A stretch of 64,000 nt of DNA. It comes from Marinobacter gelidimuriae. GTDB lineage: Bacteria > Pseudomonadota > Gammaproteobacteria > Pseudomonadales > Oleiphilaceae. Below are positions 16,259-24,575 of this stretch, one piece after another. The stretch covers positions 1-64,000 of the forward strand of contig NZ_KB889941.1 in NCBI RefSeq assembly GCF_000372805.1, written 5' to 3'. The notes under the pieces are model-generated. The model saw only the letters and a program-made list of their open reading frames with translations, did not search any database and was not told the origin of the DNA. Both the position numbers and the translations under genes were made by a program. Position 1 is the first letter of the stretch. Every line of letters begins with the position of its first letter.

Positions 16259-17278
16259 TTATTCGCCGTCAAAATCTACGCGGTCGACCAGTTTTACAGC
16301 GGCGTTGCGATTGTCAGCAATTTCCTGCAATGAAATGGAGTCTGGGTGGATTTCGCCCCACTCGGCAACCATACCCACAGGCTTAACATTCGGGTTAGCC
16401 GGGTACTCTGCGTTCGCTTCGGCGTAAATGCGCTGGGCTTCTGCAGAAGACAGGAACTCCATCAATTTAATGGCGTTGTCTTTGTTCGGTGCGCTTTTGG
16501 TCAGTGCAATGCTGCTGATATTGATATGGGTGCCGCGGCCGTCGGCGTTGGGAAATACCAGACGCACTGTTTCGGCGGCTTCGCGTTCGTTTTCATCTTG
16601 CAGCATGTTGCCGTAGTAGTAGCTGTTACCAATGGCAACGTCACACACGCCGGCTGCAATGGCCTTAATCTGATCGCGATCGCCGCCCTGGGGTTTGCGT
16701 GCCAGATTGTCTTTTACGCCTGCCAGCCACTTTTCGGTGTCTGCTTCACCGTGGTGAGCAATCATCGATGAGATCAGTGCGATGTTGTAAGGGTGTTTGC
16801 CGCTGCGGGTACAAATGCGATTGTTCCATTTTTCGTCTGCCAGGTCTTCGTAGGTGGTGATTGCGCCTTCTTCAACGCGGTCTTTGGAGGTGTAGATCAA
16901 ACGGCCACGGGTTGTCAGTGCGAACCACTCGCCATCTGGGTGGCGCAGGTTTTCCGGGATGTTCTTGTTCAGAATCTTGTTGTCAGTGATGCCTTGCAGC
17001 AGATTACGTTCTACCAGTTCGTCGATGCGGGAAATGTCGACGGTCATCACCACGTCGGCGGGGCTATTACGACCTTCGCGGTCCAGGCGCTCGGCCAGGC
17101 CTTGCTTGGCGAATACCACGTTGGATTCAATGCCGGTCTCTTTTTCGAACGCGTTCAGCAGAGGTTCCAGCAGGTAAGCCTGGCGGTAGGAGTAGATGTT
17201 CACTTCGCCGTCAGCAAACGCGGCCACGGGCATGGCGGTCAGGGCAATGGCAGCTGTGGCAGCAAGTTTCAATCGCAT
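16259..17278 (-). CDS. fbpA: Periplasmic Fe(III)-binding protein (FbpA/FutA-like)
   Basis: 339 aa. Signal peptide MRLKLAATAAIALTAMPVAAFA with an AxA cleavage site. The mature protein has the iron-binding transferrin-like fold: VNIYSYRQ at the start, FEKETGIESNVVF, and NSYYYGNML with the paired tyrosines that ligate iron. It captures ferric ion in the periplasm for the permease encoded downstream. A Fur-type operator lies 62-80 bases upstream of the start. Confidence 0.88.
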   Translation of the reverse strand: MRLKLAATAAIALTAMPVAAFADGEVNIYSYRQAYLLEPLLNAFEKETGIESNVVFAKQGLAERLDREGRNSPADVVMTVDISRIDELVERNLLQGITDNKILNKNIPENLRHPDGEWFALTTRGRLIYTSKDRVEEGAITTYEDLADEKWNNRICTRSGKHPYNIALISSMIAHHGEADTEKWLAGVKDNLARKPQGGDRDQIKAIAAGVCDVAIGNSYYYGNMLQDENEREAAETVRLVFPNADGRGTHINISSIALTKSAPNKDNAIKLMEFLSSAEAQRIYAEANAEYPANPNVKPVGMVAEWGEIHPDSISLQEIADNRNAAVKLVDRVDFDGE

Positions 17279-17339
17279 AATGGCAATCTCGGTTGAGGGA
17301 GTGTGGTTTTGTCAGGCTTGTCGAATCAATATTAACAAC

Positions 17340-17358
17340 GCAAACCATTATCATTTGT
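17340..17358 (-). promoter_or_regulatory. Fur box upstream of fbpA
   Basis: GCAAACCATTATCATTTGT matches the 19-bp Fur consensus (GATAATGATTATCATTATC) at about 12 positions, with the ATTATCATT core perfect. It lies 62-80 bases upstream of fbpA. Expected effect: repression when iron is plentiful. Confidence 0.65.
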
Positions 17359-17452
17359 ATTACCTGGATAGTCAATACTGCCTGTCTATACTTTGAGAAA
17401 TTTGGTGGTATTCTTCATAGAATCAATATCCCTCAGCCTTGGTGCAAATTCT

Positions 17453-17731
17453 ATGACCCCAGATGACCGCCGCGAACACTTGCGTACATCCATGAGTGCG
17501 ACTGTGAAAGTTGAGCATGAAACCCTGGGCAACTTTGAGTTTGGTACCCGCGACATATCTGACGGCGGCGTGTTTATTGCGATTGAAGACCAACAATTTG
17601 CCCCTCAACTTGGGGACAAAGTGACCGTTCAAGTGCAGGGCTTGCCGATGGCAGCTCCGATTTTGCACATGGTGGTGCGGCGTAAAACCCCTGAGGGTTA
17701 CGGTTTACAGTTTGCCGACAGCAACCTATAG
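17453..17731 (+). CDS. PilZ-domain protein
   Basis: 92 aa from the ATG at 17453 (an in-frame upstream ATG at 17393 adds a hydrophobic 20-residue stretch without support). It opens with DDRREHLR and continues with DISDGGVFIA, the RxxxR and (D/N)xSxxG motifs by which PilZ domains bind cyclic di-GMP. It is a single small domain with no partner. The window's two GGDEF/EAL genes are broken, so its ligand would have to come from enzymes elsewhere. Confidence 0.7.
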   Translation: MTPDDRREHLRTSMSATVKVEHETLGNFEFGTRDISDGGVFIAIEDQQFAPQLGDKVTVQVQGLPMAAPILHMVVRRKTPEGYGLQFADSNL

Positions 17732-17782
17732 CGGTTAATATTCCCGCCCGATTAAGCCTGCCGTGCTCTTTAAGAAGCGATA

Positions 17783-17818
17783 CGGCACGCAGTCTATAAC
17801 TCGGCACGCAGTCTATAA
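17783..17818. repeat. Two tandem copies of a 17-bp repeat
   Basis: CGGCACGCAGTCTATAA occurs at 17783-17799 and again at 17802-17818, a 19-bp period, in the gap upstream of the ABC exporter genes. The copies are identical. It may be a duplicated operator or a simple tandem duplication. Confidence 0.7.
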
Positions 17819-17885
17819 AAAGTGACACAGTATCCAGTCACGCAGTTCCCGCATTCAGCCCCATGTTTTTCTGTCAGGAATGTCT

Positions 17886-18836
17886 ATGGCTTACGCTCTG
17901 GAAATCCAGGGCCTGACCAAAACCTATGGCGATGGTTTTCAGGCCCTTAAAGGTATTGACCTCAAAGTGGCCAAAGGCGACTTTTTTGCGTTGCTGGGCC
18001 CCAACGGCGCCGGCAAATCCACCACCCTGGGAGTGGTGTCGTCGCTGGTGAATAAATCCGCTGGGCAGGTGCGAGTGTTTGGCCATGATCTGGACACCGA
18101 ACTGTCGGCGGCCAAGCTTAACTTGGGCGTGGTGCCCCAGGAGTTTAACTTTAATCAGTTTGAAAAAGTGCTGGATATTGTGACCACTCAGGCCGGCTAT
18201 TACGGTATTCCGCTAAAGCAGGCACTGATCTCTGCCGAGAAATACCTGAAACAGCTTGGGCTATGGGACAAGCGCAATACTCCGTCGCGCACGCTGTCTG
18301 GTGGCATGAAGCGGCGCCTGATGATTGCCCGCGCGCTGGTGCACGAACCGCGTCTGTTGATTCTGGACGAACCCACCGCGGGCGTGGATATTGAGCTGCG
18401 CCGTTCTATGTGGACGTTTCTGCAAGAAATGAACCGCAATGGCACCACCATTATTCTGACAACCCATTACCTGGAAGAAGCCGAAGCCCTGTGCCGCAAC
18501 ATCGCCATTATAGATCACGGCCAGATTCTGCGAAACACCAGCAAACGCGAGTTACTGCAGCAACTGAGCGTGGAAACCTTTGTACTGGATCTTGCCGGTG
18601 GTCATCAACAGCTGCCCCAGCTCGACGGTTATGTTCGCCGCTTTGATAAAGACGGTGCGTTGGAAGTGGATGTGCAAAAAGGGTCCGGTTTGAATCAGGT
18701 TTTTGTGCAGCTGCAACAGCAGGGCATCGAGGTAGACAGCATGCGCACCAAAGCGAACCGCCTGGAAGAGCTGTTTGTACGCATGGTTGAAGCCAACGCC
18801 GACAACAGTGACAACGACCCGAAGGCGCAGTTATGA
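17886..18836 (+). CDS. yadG: ABC exporter ATP-binding protein (YadG-like)
   Basis: 316 aa from the ATG at 17886 (AGGAA five bases upstream; ATG at 17880 is alternative). Nucleotide-binding domain with Walker A GPNGAGKST, signature LSGGMKRRL, Walker B LLILDEPTAGVD and the H-loop TTHYLEEAE, plus a C-terminal extension usual in two-component ABC-2 exporters. It overlaps the permease gene by 4 bases (ATGA), indicating translational coupling. The substrate is unknown. Confidence 0.85.
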   Translation: MAYALEIQGLTKTYGDGFQALKGIDLKVAKGDFFALLGPNGAGKSTTLGVVSSLVNKSAGQVRVFGHDLDTELSAAKLNLGVVPQEFNFNQFEKVLDIVTTQAGYYGIPLKQALISAEKYLKQLGLWDKRNTPSRTLSGGMKRRLMIARALVHEPRLLILDEPTAGVDIELRRSMWTFLQEMNRNGTTIILTTHYLEEAEALCRNIAIIDHGQILRNTSKRELLQQLSVETFVLDLAGGHQQLPQLDGYVRRFDKDGALEVDVQKGSGLNQVFVQLQQQGIEVDSMRTKANRLEELFVRMVEANADNSDNDPKAQL

Positions 18837-19606
18837 CACCGCACGCACTGTGGACTGCATTTTATACAATTCTGAGTCGTGAAATTCGCCGCTTTACCCG
18901 CATATGGGCGCAAACCCTGTTGCCGCCTGCGGTCACTATGACGCTGTACTTCGTCATTTTTGGCAATCTGATCGGTTCTCGCATCGGCCAGATGGGTGGC
19001 TTCGATTATATGCAGTTTATTGTGCCGGGCCTGATCATGATGGCGGTGATCACCAGTTCCTACGCCAATGTGGTGTCGTCATTTTTCTCAATGAAATTCC
19101 AGCACAACATTGAAGAGTTGCTGGTATCGCCGGTGCCGAACTGGGTGATTCTGACCGGTTATGTGTGTGGGGGTATGGCCCGTGGCCTGGGCATAGGCGT
19201 GATTGTGACTCTGGTATCGCTGGCGTTCACACATCTGGAATTCCATAACATATTGATGGTGGTGATCACGGTGATTTTGACCTCGGCGTTGTTTGCCCTG
19301 GGCGGCTTTATCAACGCCATGCTGGCTACCAAGTTCGACGACATCTCCATTGTGCCGACGTTCATACTGACACCGCTGACCTATCTGGGCGGCGTGTTCT
19401 ACAGCATTGATCTGCTGCCGGACTTCTGGCGTGGTGTGTCTATGATCAACCCGATTCTGTACATGGTAAATGGCTTTCGCTACGGCATTCTGGGTGTGTC
19501 AGACGTGAATCCGTTTGTGTCTCTGGGCATGATTCTGCTGTTTATTGTGGTGTTGGCGGCGGTTGCATTGAACTTGTTGCGCCGTGGCAAAGGCATTCGT
19601 AACTGA
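18833..19606 (+). CDS. yadH: ABC-2 type permease (YadH-like)
   Basis: 257 aa with six membrane helices and the ABC-2 family segments PGLIMMAVITSSYANV, FGNLIGSRIG and PLTYLGGVFYSI. It forms the membrane part of the exporter with the ATPase just upstream. QueF follows 13 bases later, probably on the same transcript though functionally unrelated. Confidence 0.83.
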   Translation: MTPHALWTAFYTILSREIRRFTRIWAQTLLPPAVTMTLYFVIFGNLIGSRIGQMGGFDYMQFIVPGLIMMAVITSSYANVVSSFFSMKFQHNIEELLVSPVPNWVILTGYVCGGMARGLGIGVIVTLVSLAFTHLEFHNILMVVITVILTSALFALGGFINAMLATKFDDISIVPTFILTPLTYLGGVFYSIDLLPDFWRGVSMINPILYMVNGFRYGILGVSDVNPFVSLGMILLFIVVLAAVALNLLRRGKGIRN

Positions 19607-19619
19607 TTCAGGAAAATTT

Positions 19620-20438
19620 ATGACACTTGATAACGCGCCGCTGGGGAAAGCCAGCGAATACCCGGACACCTACGATCCCGGCCAGCTGTTTCCGATCCCG
19701 CGGCTGCACAACCGCCAGCGTATAGGCCTGGAAGATGGTCGCTGGCCCTGGTTTGGCGGGGACTTATGGCAGGCTTGGGAAGTGTCCTGGCTGCGCCCTG
19801 GCGGCGTGCCGGTGGTGGCCTGGGCGGAAATCGAGTTTCCGGCAGAATCGCCCCAGCTGGTGGAGTCGAAATCGCTGAAGCTGTATCTGAATTCACTGAA
19901 CCAGACCGTGTACGCCAGTGCTGAGCGGGTTTGCGAAGTGATCGTTGCAGACTTGTCTTCAGCCTGTGGCGCCGCGGTTCGGGTGACCCTGCACAGCGTA
20001 GATGAAGGCGCTCTGGCCCAGGGGCGGCCGCAGGAATATCAGCTGATTGATGACGAACCTTTGGCGGACGTGGTTTACGGCTACGCGCCAGAGTCCCTTG
20101 TAACCGGTACAGAGATCGTCAGCGAAAAGCTGTGTTCACACCTGTTGAAAAGCAATTGCCCGGTAACCGGGCAGCCAGACTGGGGTTCGGTATTAATTGA
20201 CTATACCGGGCCGGAACTGGATCGGGTTGGCCTGCTGCGCTACATAGTGAGTTTTCGCCAGAAGCAGGACTTTCATGAGCACTGCGTAGAAACTCTGTTC
20301 ACGGATCTGATGCGCCATTGCAAGCCGCAAGCGCTCACTGTGGTCGCCCGCTATACCCGCCGCGGCGGTCTGGATATTAATCCGTGGCGCAGCACCCGTG
20401 CTGATGCCAATTCCGGCCCGCGCCTTATACGGCAGTAG
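19620..20438 (+). CDS. queF: NADPH-dependent 7-cyano-7-deazaguanine reductase QueF
   Basis: 272 aa from the ATG at 19620 (AGGAAAA upstream). This is the two-lobed, long form of QueF, which reduces preQ0 to preQ1 in queuosine synthesis. Landmarks are the QueF motif ESKSLKLYLNS at residues 82-92 and the nucleophile Cys180 in SNCPVTGQPDWGS. The later queuosine genes queA and tgt are also in this window at 28268-30503. Confidence 0.9.
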   Translation: MTLDNAPLGKASEYPDTYDPGQLFPIPRLHNRQRIGLEDGRWPWFGGDLWQAWEVSWLRPGGVPVVAWAEIEFPAESPQLVESKSLKLYLNSLNQTVYASAERVCEVIVADLSSACGAAVRVTLHSVDEGALAQGRPQEYQLIDDEPLADVVYGYAPESLVTGTEIVSEKLCSHLLKSNCPVTGQPDWGSVLIDYTGPELDRVGLLRYIVSFRQKQDFHEHCVETLFTDLMRHCKPQALTVVARYTRRGGLDINPWRSTRADANSGPRLIRQ

Positions 20439-20464
20439 CCTTTTATGAGTCGCGCTTGTGCTGT

Positions 20465-21452
20465 CTAGTCCCGCTGATGGCGCAAGCGGCTAGAGGCTTC
20501 GTCTAACGCCCGCAGTATGGCGGTTCGGTCGTTTTGGTTCACTTTTTCCGAATCCAGATACAGGGTAAAACCACTGTGTTCGTGTTCCAGAAAGCTGCGG
20601 TTGCGGCCCAGGTCGCAGCGGTAATCGATTACCTGATACACCGCAATGGGCCTGCTGAAGCCCTTAACCGTTACCTCGCCTTTATCGCGGCACATAATGC
20701 TGTCTTTAATCAGTGAAAAGGCTTCATGTGTTTGCGCATGTCGATGGCCATAGACACGCAGGCCAATGTATCCGCCCGTTGACCACGGCTGGTGGGGTCG
20801 CCAAAAAAGATCATGATGGAGTCGCCCATAAACTTGTCAATGGTGCCACCGTGCTTGAGGGCAATTTGCGACAGTGCGATGGACTGTTCGCGCTGGGTCT
20901 GAATCAACGACGTTGCTTGGCGTAGGGCTTTGGCCTGCTGGTGGGAAAACAGTGCGGTTGCGCAAACGTAAACACCGGCTACGATCACTGCTAGCAAATC
21001 TGTATAAAGGGGCAGGGTGATGGTGTGGTCGGGGTTGAACAAAAAGAATGTGGCCAGCGCCGACGCAGACAGTATCAGGCTGCCCAGGCCCACTGCTTTA
21101 AACCACCCACCACAAAGCAGGTGAACGTCACCATTAAGGCAATGGTCGCGGCGGAAATGCTGACCAGCCCCAAGCTTCCGATAAACGCCCCGGAAATGGC
21201 GCAATCTATCAGCAACAAATTCTGACGAACAGTGGTTGAGTTCCGCTTGCGGCCATCCAGGGCAAACAGCTGGGCCAGGTGTGGCCAAACGATGGCGAAT
21301 CCCGCCATGCCAAAGAGCCACTCTGAGTAAAGCCCTTCAGCAACACCGGCGACCATAATCACGGCCATAGCGGCGTAACCCAGTATGCGGCCAAGATAAT
21401 CGGGCATGATGGGCGCGGCGGCCGCCGGTTTTTTTGCGGATAATCCGTTCAT
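20465..21452 (-). pseudogene. MASE2-domain adenylate/guanylate cyclase, disrupted
   Basis: Three pieces of one gene in different frames. 21075-21452 encodes most of a MASE2 membrane sensor. A frameshift near 21100 moves into the frame of 20710-21321, which continues the membrane part (VGLGSLILSASALATFF) and jumps from QREQSIA to SQIALKHGGTIDKFMGDSIMIFFGDP. The segment with the first metal-binding aspartate (FSDIVGFT in relatives) is missing. After MRKHMK a second deletion leads out of frame into SLIKDSIMCRDKGEVTVKGFSRP at 20465-20715. Without the catalytic half it cannot make cAMP. Confidence 0.8.
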
Positions 21453-21570
21453 TTCAGAATTGAATCCTTGCGGTTAGCATGTTTTGAGCATGACCCAGGC
21501 AATCGCCAGCAGGTACGGTTACCGTATTTGCTCAATTAAAACGCTTTATTTTAACACCTGACAGGATTAT

Positions 21571-22125
21571 ATGACGGCTATCAGCGATTTTATTCTTGCC
21601 CGAAGCTCTGAGCCCCGGCTGCAGGCACCGGCGCCGGGGCCAGACGTTCTGGCGCAGGCTTTTGCCTGTGCGGCACGAGCACCAGATCATGGCCTGTTAC
21701 GGCCCTGGCGTTACCTGGTAGTGGAAGGCGAAGGTCTTGAGCGCTTGGGCGACTTGTTTGCAGACACCTACGATCCGGAAGCAGATGAGAAAACCCTGGC
21801 GAAACTTCGCAAAGCGCCGCTTCGGTCGCCCATGGTGATTATCGCGATTGCGTCACCGGTCGAACATCCGAAAATTCCGGCCAGCGAGCAAGTTTTGTCC
21901 GCTGCAGCGGGCACCACTTTGCTGGAGCTGGCGCTTCAGGATGCGGGCTTCGGTGTTATGTGGCGAACCGGGTCGCCGGCTTATAATCCGGCGGTTACAC
22001 GGGCGTTGGGTTTGAGCGAGCAGGAATCGGTGATTGGCTTTATTTACACGGGCAGCGTTGTTTGTGCCAAGCCTGCGGTGCCGCGTCTTGAGCCGGCGGC
22101 GTTTGTGTCGCGCTGGCCGCAGTAG
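21571..22125 (+). CDS. Nitroreductase family protein (YdjA-like)
   Basis: 184 aa, a minimal flavin reductase of the YdjA/TdsD type. Recognisable segments are RAPDHGLLRPWRYLVVEG near residue 35, the middle APLRSPMVIIAIASP, and GFGVMWRTGSPAYNP near 128. It is likely an FMN-containing NAD(P)H-dependent reductase of unknown physiological substrate. Monocistronic by appearance. Confidence 0.8.
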   Translation: MTAISDFILARSSEPRLQAPAPGPDVLAQAFACAARAPDHGLLRPWRYLVVEGEGLERLGDLFADTYDPEADEKTLAKLRKAPLRSPMVIIAIASPVEHPKIPASEQVLSAAAGTTLLELALQDAGFGVMWRTGSPAYNPAVTRALGLSEQESVIGFIYTGSVVCAKPAVPRLEPAAFVSRWPQ

Positions 22126-22146
22126 CCAGCGCCTATCTACGCTTGG

Positions 22147-22209
22147 AGAGCACCCTTAATAGGGCACCCTTATAGAGCACTCCCCAGAGCACTCTTTAGG
22201 GCACCCATT
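22147..22209. repeat. Degenerate tandem repeat, five copies of a 12-14 bp unit
   Basis: Successive units read AGAGCACCCTTAAT, AGGGCACCCTTAT, AGAGCACTCCCC, AGAGCACTCTTT and AGGGCACCCATT. They fill the short gap between the nitroreductase gene and the next gene and reach its stop codon. No function is recognised. Confidence 0.6.
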
Positions 22210-22501
22210 AGAGTTCGTTCAGTAGCTCCAGCGTGTAGGCCAGGCGCTGGGGCGCTGAATCCATTTCCAGAATTTCCTGCATGAGCTCAGGCTCAAAGTG
22301 CACCACGCCAAACAGCGCCAGACTGAATTGGCCGTCGGTTTTTGCCTGCCATTCTTCTGATTCCGCCAGTTGTTTCACTGATTTTCGAATCGCCGGGTCG
22401 CCGTGGCCCAGAGCGACCAGTCGATGCAGAATTTTATCAACGTAGTCGCGAAATACCCCATCCAATTGACTCAAGTGGAGCGGGAGCGACTTCCCTAACA
22501 T
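22208..22501 (-). CDS. Hypothetical protein, possible remnant of a LON-substrate-binding-domain protein
   Basis: 97 aa, soluble and helical. The last 35 residues (FEPELMQEILEMDSAPQRL and on) resemble the helical end of LON peptidase N-terminal-domain proteins, but the beta-barrel part is absent, so it may be the tail of a truncated gene. Its 5' end abuts an IS200/IS605-like left end (22515-22656), which would explain the loss. The family call is weak. Confidence 0.35.
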   Translation of the reverse strand: MLGKSLPLHLSQLDGVFRDYVDKILHRLVALGHGDPAIRKSVKQLAESEEWQAKTDGQFSLALFGVVHFEPELMQEILEMDSAPQRLAYTLELLNEL

Positions 22502-22514
22502 TTGGGTGGGGATG

Positions 22515-22656
22515 GATAGCGTGACCTCGACAGAGGTCTTGTCTTAGCAAAAGCGCTGTGGTTATATACAGTATGACTGAGTTCACCAAAACCCTCAAAG
22601 TCCGAGTTCGGGACAAACACGCTAATGTGCTGCGCCGTCAGGCCGCGGCTGTCTGA
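22515..22656 (+). mobile_element. Left-end remnant of an IS200/IS605-family element with tnpB start
   Basis: A perfect 6-bp hairpin GACCTC-GACA-GAGGTC (22523-22538) is followed by an open frame from ATG 22573 whose 27 residues (TLKVRVRDKHANVLRRQA and neighbours) match the N-terminus of TnpB/OrfB proteins of IS605-type elements. The frame then stops where flgE sequence begins. The rest of tnpB and the right end are gone. Confidence 0.55.
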
Positions 22657-22657
22657 G

Positions 22658-23293
22658 CCGGTGGGCGGTACTGACATTACCCCGTATGCCGCAGTGTTTG
22701 ATCAAAGTGGCAAACTGGCGTCGATTAACGGTAACACTAACGGTGAGATTTCTATTACTGACTGGACTCCAAAAGACGGGAGTGGAATCGCCAATGGCGC
22801 CGATGGGCCACCTGCAGATCCTTTACTTCCGATTCAGGATCCACCGGACAGCTCTGCGTTTATATTGAATTTGGGTAGTACTACTCAGTACGGCGCGGCC
22901 TTCGGAGTAAATGATCAGCGACAGAATGGTTACACCACCGGCCGGCTGTCGGGGCTGGATGTGTCGCAGCAAGGTATCATTTTTGCTCGCGACACGAACG
23001 GCCAGTCCAATTCCTTAGGGCAGGTGGCTTTGGCCAGTTTTAACAATACCGACGGGCTGTCACCGTCTGGTGATACAAGCTGGGTAGAAACCTTCGACTC
23101 TGGCCAGGCGGTTATCGGTAGGCCCGATACCGGAACCCTGGGGGCGATTCAGTCCAGCTCGGTTGAAGAATCCAACGTAGACCTGTCTGCGGAACTGGTG
23201 AACCTGATTATTGTCCAGCGTAACTATCAGGCCAATGCCAAAACCATTGAAACCTCGGATGCGGTCACCCAGACCATCATCCACCTGAGGTAA
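22658..23293 (+). pseudogene. flgE: Flagellar hook protein FlgE, C-terminal part
   Basis: About 210 residues of the C-terminal half of FlgE: GGTDITPYAAVFDQSGKL, an RxTNGQSNSLGQVALASF segment, ETFDSGQAVIGRP, and the terminal helix SNVDLSAELVNLIIVQRNYQ with the usual ending TQTIIHLR. The N-terminal half, including the rod-type start, is missing and replaced by the tnpB fragment. No hook could be built from this. Confidence 0.8.
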
Positions 23294-23321
23294 GCAATCC
23301 AGCGCCCGCCAGGGTGCTTTT

Positions 23322-23355
23322 AGCAGAACCGGGCCAGATAAGGCCCGGTTCTGCT
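23322..23355 (+). terminator. Strong hairpin after flgE
   Basis: 14-bp perfect stem AGCAGAACCGGGCC / GGCCCGGTTCTGCT with loop AGATAA, 29 bases past the flgE stop. Only a weak T-rich tract follows, so it may be an attenuator inside the old operon. Confidence 0.6.
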
Positions 23356-23450
23356 CACTCCTGAGCTTTTCTTATTTCGTTGCCACTCAAACTGGCACGA
23401 CTCCTGCTTGAGGACTGGTAACAGTCAAATATCCGGCAGGAGCCTTCCCC

Positions 23451-23948
23451 ATGGACAAAGCCCTTTACATCGGAATGTCCGGTGCCAAGCAGAACATGCT
23501 GGCCCAGCGCGCCCACGCCAACAACCTGGCGAACGTGAACACCACCGGTTTCAAGCGCGACCGCGCGGTGTTTCAGGATCTGCTGTATCAGGTGAAACGC
23601 CAACCCGGTGGTTTGAACACGCAAAACACCGAACTACCCTCCGGGTTGCAGTTGGGTACCGGTGTGCGGGTTGTGGGCACCGCCAAACAGTTTACTCAGG
23701 GCAACTTGCAGATAACCGAGCAGCCGCTGGATATGGCGGTTAACGGTCGCGATGGCACTGTAACCGCTGTCACCGATGACCAGGCCGGGCTGGGCTCGCT
23801 GGAGCAGGGCTCTATTGAGTCTTCCAACGTGGAAGTGGTGGAAGAGCTGGTGAATATGATTACCACCCAGCGCGCCTATGAAATGAACTCGAAAGTAGTA
23901 TCGACTGTTGACCAGATGCTGCAGTTCATCACCAACAATATTGGTTAA
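23451..23948 (+). pseudogene. flgF/flgG hybrid with two further internal deletions
   Basis: 165 aa open frame, too short for either gene (about 250-260 aa). Residues 1 to about 29 (MDKALYIGMSGAKQNMLAQ) are FlgF-like, while from TTGFKRDRAVFQDLLYQ on it is FlgG. The switch lies at NNLANV, a segment shared by both proteins. Within FlgG, sequence is missing after NGR at residue 100 (about 23751) and again after DDQ at residue 111 (about 23784). The FlgG C-terminus (ELVNMITTQRAYEMNSK) is intact. Both internal losses keep the frame. Confidence 0.75.
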
Positions 23949-23978
23949 CGCCGGTTGTTGCCGGCCAGAGGTTTCGCT

Positions 23979-24575
23979 ATGACAGCTAACGCCGTTTTTT
24001 TACAGTTCCGCCGCAGCGCCAGCGTTGCGTTGGTTCTGGTGCTGGCGGTGCTTCAGGGTTGCGCTGCCATGAGCCGGCCCCGCGCCATGCCGGATGACCC
24101 GGAATACGCTCCGGTGCGGGCCCAGGCGATGATGCAGCGCGATCTCGAAACCGGTTCTATTTACCAGGTTAGCCGCAATTACAATTTTTACGGCGACACA
24201 GTAGCGCTCAATGTGGGCGATGTGCTTACGGTTACCTTGGACGAGTCTACCCGCGCCAGTAAAAACGCGGAAACCAGTATCTCGAAAGACAGTGACATCA
24301 GCCTGGCCGGCAGCATCACCGTAACGGTCACCGAAGTATTGCCTAACGGTGTGTTGCGCATTCGTGGCGAGAAGTGGCTGTCGCTGACCAATGGCGAAGA
24401 ATACATTCGCCTGACAGGATTGGTGCGGCCTCAGGATATCAAGCCGGACAATACTCTGGCGTCTAACCGCATTGCCGATGCCCGCATTGCTTACGGTGGC
24501 ACCGGTGATTTTGACCAAGCCAACCAGATGGGCTGGATGGGGCGTTTTTTCAACAGCGAATGGTGGCCTCTGTGA
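23979..24575 (+). CDS. flgH: Flagellar L-ring protein FlgH, internally deleted
   Basis: 198 aa against about 225-235 in relatives, from the ATG at 23979 with GAGG upstream. Lipoprotein signal ends in LQGC. The C-terminal part is well kept ([38 protein letters not shown]). After residue 109 (about 24306) it jumps from DSDISL straight to AGSITV, losing roughly 35-40 residues of the central ring-forming region in frame. Translation is possible but assembly into a ring is doubtful. Confidence 0.75.
   Translation: MTANAVFLQFRRSASVALVLVLAVLQGCAAMSRPRAMPDDPEYAPVRAQAMMQRDLETGSIYQVSRNYNFYGDTVALNVGDVLTVTLDESTRASKNAETSISKDSDISLAGSITVTVTEVLPNGVLRIRGEKWLSLTNGEEYIRLTGLVRPQDIKPDNTLASNRIADARIAYGGTGDFDQANQMGWMGRFFNSEWWPL

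Noticed and set aside
22147-22209. CRISPR-like repeats
   Set aside because: Units are directly abutting, degenerate and only 12-14 bp, with no spacers.
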